From: Roseibacillus sp.
Lineage (GTDB): Bacteria; Verrucomicrobiota; Verrucomicrobiae; Verrucomicrobiales; Akkermansiaceae
Reading direction: 5' to 3'
NCBI GenBank assembly: GCA_002723015.1
Contig: PBNG01000009.1
Span: forward strand, 71,483 to 80,749
Length of the DNA: 9,267 bases
Of this stretch, positions 1 through 7,800 are shown piece after piece; positions within the stretch are counted from its first letter, which is position 1; each line of letters opens with the position of its first letter. Below the pieces are notes generated by a model that searched no databases, had not been told where the DNA came from, and saw only the letters and a list, made by a program, of their open reading frames with translations. Position numbers and translations under genes: made by a program.

Positions 1-1212
1 GGTCTGATCGTGGGGCTCTCCCAACTGAAGGCAATCCGGATTCATGACCAGAAATCCATCACCATCCCTCCACGGCCTCCCGGGGGATTTCTACTCCAGC
101 TTGAACTCAGCTCCAAGGCCGCTGCAAATGATCAGTCTACCGCATCGACCATCCTTACGGTTGAGCCTCCCAATCCCCCGGAAGCAGATACGGTATTCGC
201 GACCTCGAAAGAGCGCCCGGGGTTGGTATTTGAGATTCCCCGCAACCCTGTGACCGGCGGCATCTCGCTTGCGCAACTCCCTCTCAAGGTTGATCAACTC
301 CGGGATAGGACACTAGCTGATCTTGATATCGGATCTCTCCAGTCCATGACTCTTCATAAGGTTACCCGGCCTGATCCCTTCCGCGTTTTCCTTGGCAGAG
401 ACAGCCTCGGACGCCCTCGCTGGATTCTGAACGTTTCGGATGAGCAATCACCAGCAAACGAAGCAGTTGTGGCCACAGCGCTGAGAGCCCTTACTCTCGA
501 TGAAGTCCTGGGATTTGCCTCAAATGCCCCAAGCAACCTTTCCCGTTACGGGCTTTCGCCGCCGGCCAAGCGCATGCAGCTTGAACTGGAGGACGGCGAG
601 GAAATTGATCTTCTCTTCGGCCGCTCTAGTGATGGCCGGTGCTACGCAATGAAACAGGGCAGTCCCACTATCTCAGAGATAAGGCCATCCACTTACACTG
701 CTATCGCATCCGATCCTTACCAGTGGCATGATTCTCTCTTGATGCCATTTTCAGTTGTTGATCTCAGCGCTATGAAAATCGAGCAGTTCCCAATTAGGGT
801 TCCTCTGTCTGATCCTGCCCTGACACTCAAATACAAATTCCTCTCGGAGGAATGGAATGCGCGTCAGCATGATCAAGACGTGACTTCTTCCCTGAACAAG
901 CATCGGGCGAATCAATTTATAAATTTCATGGAGCAATTGCGGGTGGAGCGATGGCTCAAGCCAGACACTCCTGCTGCCGTTCGCGCCCTGCTGTCACCCA
1001 GTTTTCGTCTGACTGCGGTATTCCGCGAACTCGACGACGAGGGTGAGTTGAGGGGATTCCGTGAATCCTCCTTCTCTCTGGCCCCAGCCAGCTCCTCTCC
1101 GAGGAATAGAATATTTTACGGGAAGGCAGATGGTAATCCACACTATTTTGTTCTCGGAGCCGACTCTTATTCTACGTTGAAAAAAAGTCTTCTTGAAATC
1201 TCAGTTCCTTGA
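1..1212 (+). CDS. DUF4340 domain-containing protein, 5'-truncated by window edge
   Basis: The reading frame is open from the first base, so this is the C-terminal part of a longer protein; the GTG at 10 is probably not the true start. About 403 residues are visible. Numbered from that GTG, the clearest DUF4340 signature is at about 178-226: a SRYGLSPP motif, then alternating strands ending in LLFGR, a DGRCYA turn and GSPTISEI. Two similar modules can be seen: an LRDRTLADLDIGSLQSMTL stretch near 97-115 is echoed by WHDSLLMPFSVVDLSAMKI near 239-257. The N-terminal membrane anchor usual in the family would lie off the left edge. DUF4340 proteins are commonly encoded next to GldG-like proteins and ABC-2 permeases, in an envelope transport system of unclear substrate. 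This copy would then be the last gene of such an operon, but no partner is visible. The molecular function is unknown. Family assignment is good; role is inference. Confidence 0.82.
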   Translation, partial: GLIVGLSQLKAIRIHDQKSITIPPRPPGGFLLQLELSSKAAANDQSTASTILTVEPPNPPEADTVFATSKERPGLVFEIPRNPVTGGISLAQLPLKVDQLRDRTLADLDIGSLQSMTLHKVTRPDPFRVFLGRDSLGRPRWILNVSDEQSPANEAVVATALRALTLDEVLGFASNAPSNLSRYGLSPPAKRMQLELEDGEEIDLLFGRSSDGRCYAMKQGSPTISEIRPSTYTAIASDPYQWHDSLLMPFSVVDLSAMKIEQFPIRVPLSDPALTLKYKFLSEEWNARQHDQDVTSSLNKHRANQFINFMEQLRVERWLKPDTPAAVRALLSPSFRLTAVFRELDDEGELRGFRESSFSLAPASSSPRNRIFYGKADGNPHYFVLGADSYSTLKKSLLEISVP

Positions 1213-1521
1213 CGAGGCCCAAGGAAGCCTCCCGGCCATCTCTTCATCACCTCCGCGCCTGCTGCGATCGATGCACATTCGTTGTTTGTGGCAGCGATGC
1301 GCTCCTCTGCCCTCATGGGAAGCAGCGGGCCTCTCAGAAAGCCACGCTGAGCGAATCAGGGAAACATCCGGCGTGCCGCAGGATCTCTGAAACCGGTTCC
1401 GGTAGAGTCCTCGCTCCGATTGACCGCAGAATGCAGCCTCGAACAGATCGTTTTCATCCTGTTCCGACCCCCGTTATTTCATTGTGAAACCGGATCTCCC
1501 TGACTTAGCCTACAATTACGG
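1213..1521. other. Intergenic region, no convincing gene
   Basis: This 309-bp gap separates the DUF4340 gene from the toxin-antitoxin module. Short open frames exist, but their translations are rich in Arg, Ser, Pro and Cys with no recognisable motif, so I do not call them. Just after the DUF4340 stop there is a small hairpin, GAGGC (1214-1218) pairing with GCCTC (1227-1231) around an 8-base loop. It has no following T run, so it is at most a weak terminator. No tRNA, riboswitch or repeat array was seen. The last 45 bases hold the possible toxin-antitoxin control region listed separately. Confidence 0.6.
1477..1516 (+). promoter_or_regulatory. Possible operator and -10 element of the toxin-antitoxin operon
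   Basis: A perfect inverted repeat, TTTCA-TTG-TGAAA, lies at 1477-1489. A good -10-like hexamer, TACAAT, lies at 1511-1516, only five bases before the toxin ATG at 1522. No good -35 hexamer sits 16-18 bases upstream of TACAAT; the TTGTGA at 1482-1487 is too far away (23-base spacing). If TACAAT is a real -10, the transcript would begin at or almost at the ATG and be leaderless. Ribbon-helix-helix antitoxins of this class usually repress their own promoter by binding short inverted repeats, so the palindrome is a sensible operator candidate. This is inference from position and symmetry only. Confidence 0.3.
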
Positions 1522-1800
1522 ATGGAACTTGACCTGCTGGACGTTCACTTCGATCTAAAGGACATCAAGCCTCGTGAGATCGAAGAGGCCCTTGAAGACC
1601 CCTTTTCGGTCAGGTTTCTTCCTGATCGCGATCGCAGTGACGGGGAGACCCGCTACTACTCTCTGGGGCGAACCGTGGAAGATCGCTACCTCTTCCTCTG
1701 CTTCTGGTCCGACGGCAAGAAGGTTCGCGTTGTCGCAGTCCGGGATCTTACCGAGGGAGAGCGCAAGTATTACGATCGAAAATACGCCGAATACAAATAG
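1522..1800 (+). CDS. BrnT-family toxin of a type II toxin-antitoxin module
   Basis: A 92-residue protein resembling BrnT toxins, small RelE-fold ribonucleases that block translation by cutting RNA. Visible family features are a short N-terminal strand and helix ending in IEEALEDPFSVRFLPD (about 20-35), then GETRYYSLGRT (41-51), a hydrophobic strand RYLFLCFW (55-62), VRVVAVRDLTEGERKYY (68-84) and a basic, Tyr-rich tail. The classic BrnT N-terminus with a W-D-x-x-K and KHG pattern is weak here, so this belongs to a divergent branch. The ATG at 1522 is the only sensible start and has no Shine-Dalgarno sequence. The toxin precedes its antitoxin by 3 bp, the usual BrnT-BrnA order. Expression is probably repressed by the antitoxin. 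Family placement is fairly sure; RNase activity is inferred from the family. Confidence 0.8.
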   Translation: MELDLLDVHFDLKDIKPREIEEALEDPFSVRFLPDRDRSDGETRYYSLGRTVEDRYLFLCFWSDGKKVRVVAVRDLTEGERKYYDRKYAEYK

Positions 1801-1803
1801 TTC

Positions 1804-2082
1804 ATGAAATCCATTTCCACCTGGGGCGAAATCCCTGACTTTTCGAGTGAAGCCGAAGAAACTCAATTCTGGAAAGATAACGAACTGACTCCCTCGTTGA
1901 TGAAGGCTTCTGAGCATGTTCCAGACAGCCGCGAATCCACCACAATTACCCTGCGTTTCGATCCCCGGATGCTTTCGAGAATCAAGCGGATTGCCCGGGA
2001 GCGGTTCCTGAACTACCAGTCCATGATGAAGCAGTGGCTTGCGGAGCGCTTGGAGGTCGAACAGCGCGGTGACGATCGCTGA
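1804..2082 (+). CDS. CopG/BrnA-like ribbon-helix-helix antitoxin
   Basis: A 92-residue protein that is the likely antitoxin and DNA-binding autorepressor of the upstream toxin. The N-terminal IPDFSSEAEETQFW motif (10-23) is characteristic of CopG-family antitoxins paired with BrnT-like toxins, and this part is expected to contact the toxin. The C-terminal half looks like a ribbon-helix-helix fold: a beta strand TTITLRF (46-52), helix A from about 54 to 67 (basic, RMLSRIKRIARER), a turn at FLNYQ, and helix B from about 71 to 84 (MMKQWLAERLE). Such proteins dimerise through the strands and insert them into the DNA major groove. The ATG follows the toxin stop after 3 bp with no Shine-Dalgarno sequence, suggesting translational coupling. 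Its stop codon overlaps the next gene's ATG by one base. The antitoxin role is inferred from motif and gene order. Confidence 0.84.
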   Translation: MKSISTWGEIPDFSSEAEETQFWKDNELTPSLMKASEHVPDSRESTTITLRFDPRMLSRIKRIARERFLNYQSMMKQWLAERLEVEQRGDDR

Positions 2083-2504
2083 TGTCTGTCGCTTCTTTTC
2101 CCTCTTCTTTTTTCAGGAGCAGTGTCTGGTTCACAGCCTTCGCAGTCTGGCTTATGGCCCTGTGGTTCCTCTCGGGAAGGCCCGTACCCGAAGCCCCTAC
2201 TGTAGATATTCCGGGGTTCGACAAGGTTCTCCATTTCACCTATTTCCTGATCGGCGCCATCCTGCTTTCGATCGCTCTTCATCTCCGGAGAGACCCGCGA
2301 CGGGCCTCATTCCCATGGAGCCTTCTGGTTGTCACGATCAGCCTCGCCGCCATCGGAGCCCTTGATGAATGGCATCAGTCATGGATACCCACCCGCTCCG
2401 GAAACGATCTTGGCGACTGGATTGCGGACGTCCTCGGATCCTTGACCGGGGCCCTCGCCTGCAAGGTCCTGCTGGGATATTTACCGAAGCACTCAACCCC
2501 CTGA
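2082..2504 (+). CDS. VanZ-family membrane protein
   Basis: A 140-residue integral membrane protein. Hydrophobic segments are at about 14-31, 48-68, 79-94 and 111-133, giving four probable transmembrane helices. VanZ-type signatures are clear: a Leu-Ser-Gly-Arg-Pro turn after helix 1 (30-34), FDKVLHF with Asp47, Lys48 and His51 at the start of helix 2, and LDEWHQSWIPTRSG followed by DWIADVLGSLTGA (94-124), carrying the conserved Asp, Glu, His, Gln and Arg. VanZ of Enterococcus gives low-level teicoplanin resistance by an unclear mechanism; most bacterial homologues have no known function and do not imply resistance. The ATG lies inside the antitoxin stop (TGATG). A GGTGA at 2068-2072 could serve as a weak ribosome binding site nine bases upstream, so translation may be both coupled and independent. 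Confidence 0.87.
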   Translation: MSVASFPSSFFRSSVWFTAFAVWLMALWFLSGRPVPEAPTVDIPGFDKVLHFTYFLIGAILLSIALHLRRDPRRASFPWSLLVVTISLAAIGALDEWHQSWIPTRSGNDLGDWIADVLGSLTGALACKVLLGYLPKHSTP

Positions 2505-2576
2505 GACGGAAGATTCCGCTAGCAGTGTTTCGGGTTTCCTCATCAGGTGAGAATCCTTTACCGTTGCGCAAGCACG

Positions 2577-4826
2577 ATGTCTCCAGACCAGAAAATCCTT
2601 GAGCTACGCTGTCTTCTCGAGAGACACAATCGGCTCTATTATGTGGAGGCCAGCCCTGAAATAACAGACAGGGAGTATGACCGGATGTTCCGCGAACTGG
2701 AAGAGCTGGAGGCCCTGCATCCCGAACTTGATGATCCAAATTCCCCGACCAGAAGGGTCGGAGGCGCCCCACTGGAGGGATTCGAGCAAGTAAGGCATCC
2801 AGCCCCCATGCTGTCCATCGATGACGTCTTCACCGAGGAGGAAGTACGGGAATTTTACCAGAGACTGCAAAAGAACCTCGCACAAGATCGCATCACAGTG
2901 ACCATCGAACCAAAGATTGACGGAGTGGCCACTTCCCTGGTCTACCGCGATGGAGCGCTCGATTATGGAGCTACCCGTGGAGATGGTCTCACGGGGGACG
3001 ATGTCACCGCTAATCTGCGCACAATCCCCACCTTGCCCCTCGTGCTGACCGGAACCCATCCTGCCCTTCTGGAAATTCGGGGTGAGGTCTTCATGCCTGA
3101 CGAGGCGTTTGGCCGTCTCAATGAAGAGCGCCATGACGCAGGTTTACAAACATTCGCAAACCCCCGGAATGCCACAGCTGGAACTCTGAAACAGCTCGAT
3201 TCGCGGGCCGTGGCCGAGCGCCCTCTCGACTTTATCGCCCACGGGCTTGGAGTCATTGAGGGCCTTGAACTTGAGACTGAGGAGGATTTCCGCTCCCTTC
3301 TTTCATCCGCTTCGATTCCAAGCAACAAACCACTGTGGACCGCAAACACTCTCGACGAGGTGCTCTCGGCCATCAGTGAACTTGAGCATCTACGCTTCGA
3401 TCTTCCTTATGCCACCGATGGGGCAGTCATCAAGGTCGCCTCTCTGCTGGACCGTAGTGCCCTCGGAGCAACTTCCCGGGCCCCACGCTGGGCTGTGGCC
3501 TTTAAATACCCTCCAGAACAGAAACCCACGCGCCTTCTCGATATCACGGTGCAGGTTGGACGGAGTGGAATCCTGACCCCCGTTGCGGAACTGGAACCGG
3601 TCTCTCTCTCTGGCACCACCGTGTCACGGGCGACCCTTCACAATGAATCCTTCATTCACGAACGCGATATTCGTATCGGGGACACCATCCTTGCGCACAA
3701 GTCCGGGGAAATCATTCCGGAGGTCCTCAGGATCATCAAAGAAAACCGCCCTCCTGATGCAACCCCGTTCTCCATGTCCGACCATCTCGGAGGAAAGTGC
3801 CCGGCCTGTGAAGGTTCCATCGTCCAAAGGATCAACTCGGACAATAAGGAAAGACCCGTTATCACGTGGTGGTGCGAAAATCGCCTCTGTTCTAAAAAAG
3901 CAGTCGCAACCCTTACTCACTTCGCTCAACGCAAGGCACTCGATCTTGAGGGCCTTGGTGAATCTGTCGCCATCAAACTCGTTGCATCAGGACTTGCACT
4001 CTCACCACTGGACCTCTTCTCCATCAAGACCGGTGACCTGGCTGACCTGCTCCTGGATCCAGCACGACTTCAAACCGGAGAAGAATCAAAGCCCCGCCGT
4101 TTTGGAGACAAGAAAGCGAAATTGTTGGTTGATTCCATCAACGAGTCCAAGGCTGGGCAGCCGCTTTCCCGATGGATTTTTGCGATGGGTATACCTCAAA
4201 TCGGCGAATCAGCTTCGAGGGAGGTGAGTCGTCTTCATGAAACGCTCCCTGACGTCGCCTCAAGCGAGATCCTTGGTGTTATTTGTCAAATTGCTGACCT
4301 CGAAGAGGAGAGAAAAAATGTGTCTCCGCAGAACCGGGACAGGCCTCCCCGGGATGATACCGAGAGAAAAAGGCGCAAAATACGCCACGGTGAACTGAAA
4401 ACTGAAATAACAGAACTGGAAAATACTATTGCCGCTTTCGAAATCTCTCCGGATCTCGGCCCAGTTGCCTCCCGGAACCTGGTAGCTTTCTTCGCCTCCG
4501 CCCCCGGCAGGGAATTCATGAATCAGTTCGCGGATCTGGGACTTTCTCCAAGGTCAGACAATTTCCTCCCCCGCCCATCCGAATTGAAATCCTCCGACAG
4601 CCTGGTTCTAGCCGGACAAATATTTGTGATAACCGGGAGTCTCTCTCGGCCCCGCTCCGCATATAAAGAGATCATCGAGAAAAATGGCGGAAAGGTTACT
4701 GGATCCGTCTCCAAAAGCACTACCTACCTCCTTGTAGGTGAAGGAGGTGGTTCAAAACGTGATAAGGCGGACAGCCTTGGGGTTGGTATCATCTCCGAAG
4801 ATCAGCTGAACTCCATGCTGGGCTGA
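2577..4826 (+). CDS. ligA: NAD-dependent DNA ligase LigA
   Basis: Seals single-strand nicks in duplex DNA during replication and repair, using NAD+ as AMP donor. The ATG at 2577 (749 residues) is preferred over a GTG at 2547 because it puts the catalytic lysine of EPKIDG at residue 113, close to Lys115 of E. coli. Neither start has a well-placed Shine-Dalgarno sequence. Domains in order: Ia with HNRLYY and DREYD; adenylation domain with SIDD (80-83), KIDG (113-116), TRGDG and ATDGAVIK (279-286); OB fold with VQVGRSG and VSRATLHNE; zinc finger with Cys408, Cys411, Cys433 and Cys438; helix-hairpin-helix domain with LEGLGE and MGIPQIGES; BRCT domain from about 676 to the end. It is about 78 residues longer than E. 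coli LigA, largely because of a charged insertion near 570-619. All catalytic elements are present, so it should be active and essential. Confidence 0.97.
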   Translation: MSPDQKILELRCLLERHNRLYYVEASPEITDREYDRMFRELEELEALHPELDDPNSPTRRVGGAPLEGFEQVRHPAPMLSIDDVFTEEEVREFYQRLQKNLAQDRITVTIEPKIDGVATSLVYRDGALDYGATRGDGLTGDDVTANLRTIPTLPLVLTGTHPALLEIRGEVFMPDEAFGRLNEERHDAGLQTFANPRNATAGTLKQLDSRAVAERPLDFIAHGLGVIEGLELETEEDFRSLLSSASIPSNKPLWTANTLDEVLSAISELEHLRFDLPYATDGAVIKVASLLDRSALGATSRAPRWAVAFKYPPEQKPTRLLDITVQVGRSGILTPVAELEPVSLSGTTVSRATLHNESFIHERDIRIGDTILAHKSGEIIPEVLRIIKENRPPDATPFSMSDHLGGKCPACEGSIVQRINSDNKERPVITWWCENRLCSKKAVATLTHFAQRKALDLEGLGESVAIKLVASGLALSPLDLFSIKTGDLADLLLDPARLQTGEESKPRRFGDKKAKLLVDSINESKAGQPLSRWIFAMGIPQIGESASREVSRLHETLPDVASSEILGVICQIADLEEERKNVSPQNRDRPPRDDTERKRRKIRHGELKTEITELENTIAAFEISPDLGPVASRNLVAFFASAPGREFMNQFADLGLSPRSDNFLPRPSELKSSDSLVLAGQIFVITGSLSRPRSAYKEIIEKNGGKVTGSVSKSTTYLLVGEGGGSKRDKADSLGVGIISEDQLNSMLG

Positions 4827-4849
4827 GACCATTCCTTCGCTTACCTGAC

Positions 4850-7800
4850 ATGCCTTTACCTGATAAGTCCGGCACGCTGACTTTAATCCTGAAGCTTCCC
4901 TCTACCGCACCCTCTGCAACTTGGCCAAAAGCGATGCTTGCCGTTCCCATTTTACTGCTTTCCCTTTTCCTTCAGGCCGCATCCCCCGCTGCAGGACAAA
5001 CCATCTTCGAGGACTTTGAGAAGAAGACTTTTGGCGAATGGCGTGAGACCGGCAATGCTTTCGGAAAAAGACCATCATCCGGCAAAGACAGGAATCAACC
5101 TGGGGAGGTTACGGGATTCGCGGAAGAGTGCCTCGCAAGCTCTTTATCCATTGGGGTTAAGGGCATGGGATCGCTTACCTCGCCCGCGTTCACCATCCAG
5201 CGTCCATATCTCAGCTTCCTCGTCGGGGGTGGAAGTCTGAGGGGCCTGACCTCAATTCAACTTATAATAGGCCAGAAGATTGTCAGGGAATCTACCGGAA
5301 AGGATAACCCCAGGATGCAGTCAGTGACCTGGGACCTCAGCAACCTCGTGGGAAGAGAGGCCAGAGTCAGGATTGTGGATGCCTCAAATCAAACTAACGG
5401 CTATATTCTCGTGGATCATATCCTTTTCGGCGATCATCCGGAACCTCTGTTTCCTCACGCCACCCGTAACGGGCAGCCCCTGATCCCGGGGCTTACCAGC
5501 AGCAAAACGATTCCCGCTATTCAGATTCCACCAAACAGCAGACTTGGGATTTTTGCGAACTATGAAGACCATGGCCTTTACTCGCCACTATCTGTTTCCA
5601 TCGACATGGAAAGTAATCTTCTGGTGACAGAGTCTCACCGTTCCAAACACTGTGTTCCCGACACCCGGGACCACCCTTACTGGCTCAGAGACGACATCGC
5701 AGCCACCACGCTTACTGACCGAAGAAAACTACATCGGAAATGGAATCAAAGGTATCCTATCGAAAAAATGAGAGAACGGTCCGAGAGGATCCGCCTTCTC
5801 AGGGATACTGATCACGATGGTATCGCCGATAGGAGCACCATCTATGCTGAGGGCTTTGACGATCTACTCGATGGGGCCGCAGGCGGCATCTTCCCCCTGG
5901 ATGATCGAGTATATTTTGCCTGTATCCCACATATCTGGTCCCTGAGAGATACTGACAGCGATGGAGAAGCAGATCAGAGGACGAAGTTAGTCTCGGGGTT
6001 CGGACCGAGGATATCGCTCGCAGGTCACGATCTCGACGGATTTGCACTGGGGCCGGACGGACGGCTTTATGGATCAGTCGGTGACAGGGCCATGAACATT
6101 GCAACCCAGGAGGGCCATCAAATCTCCTACAATGATCAAGGGGCTGTGTTCCGCTTTGATCCGGATGGCTCTCACTTTGAGGTAATACACGCTGGCTTGA
6201 GAGATCCTCAAGGTGTCGTTTTTGATCGCTGGGGTAATCCTGTGACCGTGGACAGCGATTCGGGTCAGGGAGACCAGGCTCGCGTCGTGTACATTTTTGA
6301 TGGCGCAGATAGCGGCTGGCGCACAGGTCATCAAAACCTCCATACCTTTCATCTAGAGATTGGCTGCTCGGAACGCCCCATTAATCAGTGGATGCAGGAA
6401 CACCAGTGGGACGTGCTCCGAAAGAACCAGCCTGCTTTCCTCCTGCCACCGGTGGGTGTCCTGCCCATCCAGCCAGCAGGATTCACTTACCACCCCGGGA
6501 CAGGTTTCTCCAACCGATGTCAGGATTCATTTCTCATCTGTGACAATAACGGAGAACCGGGAAGCTCTGGCATCTGGTCCTTTCTGCTCGATAGAGACGG
6601 AGCTGGGGTGAAGTTGGCTAGCAAGCAGAAATTTCTCTGGGGATCCACGGCAACAGATCTTGAATTCGGGAATGACGGAACCCTCTATGTGACTGACATT
6701 TTCAAGAAGGAAAAAAATCAGAGTCCTGGAAGAGTCTTCTCTCTCGTTTCCGAACCAACGCCGGCCTCTCCTCCGGGGACCGAGGTATCGGATCTCTTCC
6801 AGGGTCGTCGCATCATGAACCTACCCTCTGTCGAACTTTTCGAACTGATGAAACACGAGGATTTCAGGGTTCGTCTTCGCGCTCAAATGACGCTAGCCAG
6901 CAGACCGGAGGCTGTTCCCTATTTTATCAACGCGACCCGTCAAGAAGAGAGCCTTGATCTCGCCCTCCACGGCACATGGGGTCTCTGGATCCGTGCACGC
7001 CGCCTCGGCTCAATCGCTTCGACCAATCGGTTAGTGGAGTTACTCAGTAATCCCACGGAGGAACTTCGTGCGCAGGCAGCGCGTGCCCTCGGAGAGGCTC
7101 CGCTTAAGGACTCCGGGCGCCTGATAAATTCCCTTAAGGACTCCTCCCCACGTGTTCGTGCCTTCGCAGCAATCTCACTCGCACGCCTGCGGGTAACAGC
7201 TGCGTTTAACCCCACCCTTCTCCTTCTTGCTGAAAATGCTGACCGGGACGTCTTCCTCCGCCACGCTGGAGTCATGGCCCTTGCGGAATCCGGCACCGAG
7301 GCACAGCTTACCGCTCTTTCCAGACATCCCAGTAAGGCAATCCGTCTGGCTTCTGTCCTCGCCCTCAGAAGACTCCTCTCACCGGGTCTCATTCATTTCT
7401 TTTTTGACCACGAGAGCGAGGTTGCGGATGAAGCTATCCGGGCAGTTCATGATCTGCCCATCGAAAACGCACGACCGGCTATCGCAGCTCTTTTGGATGA
7501 ATATGCCCCCGACGAAAAAGGCCGTGTTCTCTCCCCTATGATGATGAGGAGAATATTGCACAGCAGCTTCCGGTGCGGGGGGGAACAGAATGCTTCTCGC
7601 CTCCTCCGCTTTGCTGCCAACAAGAGGATACCTCTTGGTCAGAGATTGGAAGCCTTGCGACTTCTCTCTCAATGGAGTACTCCCCCGACTGTCGACCAAT
7701 CCATCGGGCGCTATGCCCCACTCCCTCGCCGGGAGCAAGGTCCGGTCAAAGCCCTCCTCGCCCGGGAGATCCCCTCCATGGGGAAGCTGGAACCCGACAT

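Noticed and set aside
1209..1487. Open frame of 92 codons on the plus strand in the intergenic region
   Set aside because: It begins with a TTG overlapping the previous stop, has no Shine-Dalgarno sequence, and its Arg/Ser/Pro/Cys-rich translation matches no family pattern.
1381..1497. TGAAACCGG occurs twice (1388-1396 and 1485-1493), both next to GGATCTC
   Set aside because: One 9-base match in about 300 bases is not far from chance, and the flanking GGATCTC is on opposite sides, so it is not a clean repeat.
1555..1917. Antisense open frame of 120 codons across the toxin-antitoxin pair
   Set aside because: Both sense genes have clear family signatures; the antisense translation has none.
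2507..2518. Palindrome CGGAA-GA-TTCCG just after the VanZ stop
   Set aside because: The loop is too small and there is no T run, so it is not a terminator; too short to call an operator.
2604..3134. Antisense open frame of 176 codons inside ligA
   Set aside because: It is a shadow of a strongly conserved gene and has no recognisable motif or start signal.
3583..4227. Plus-strand open frame of 214 codons in another frame of ligA
   Set aside because: LigA motifs are continuous in the main frame through this region, and the alternative translation looks random and Ser/Arg-rich.
6711..6717. Run of seven A between the propeller and HEAT regions of the large exported protein
   Set aside because: It encodes the Glu-Lys-Asn linker in frame, and no stimulator or second frame of useful length follows; ordinary codon choice explains it.
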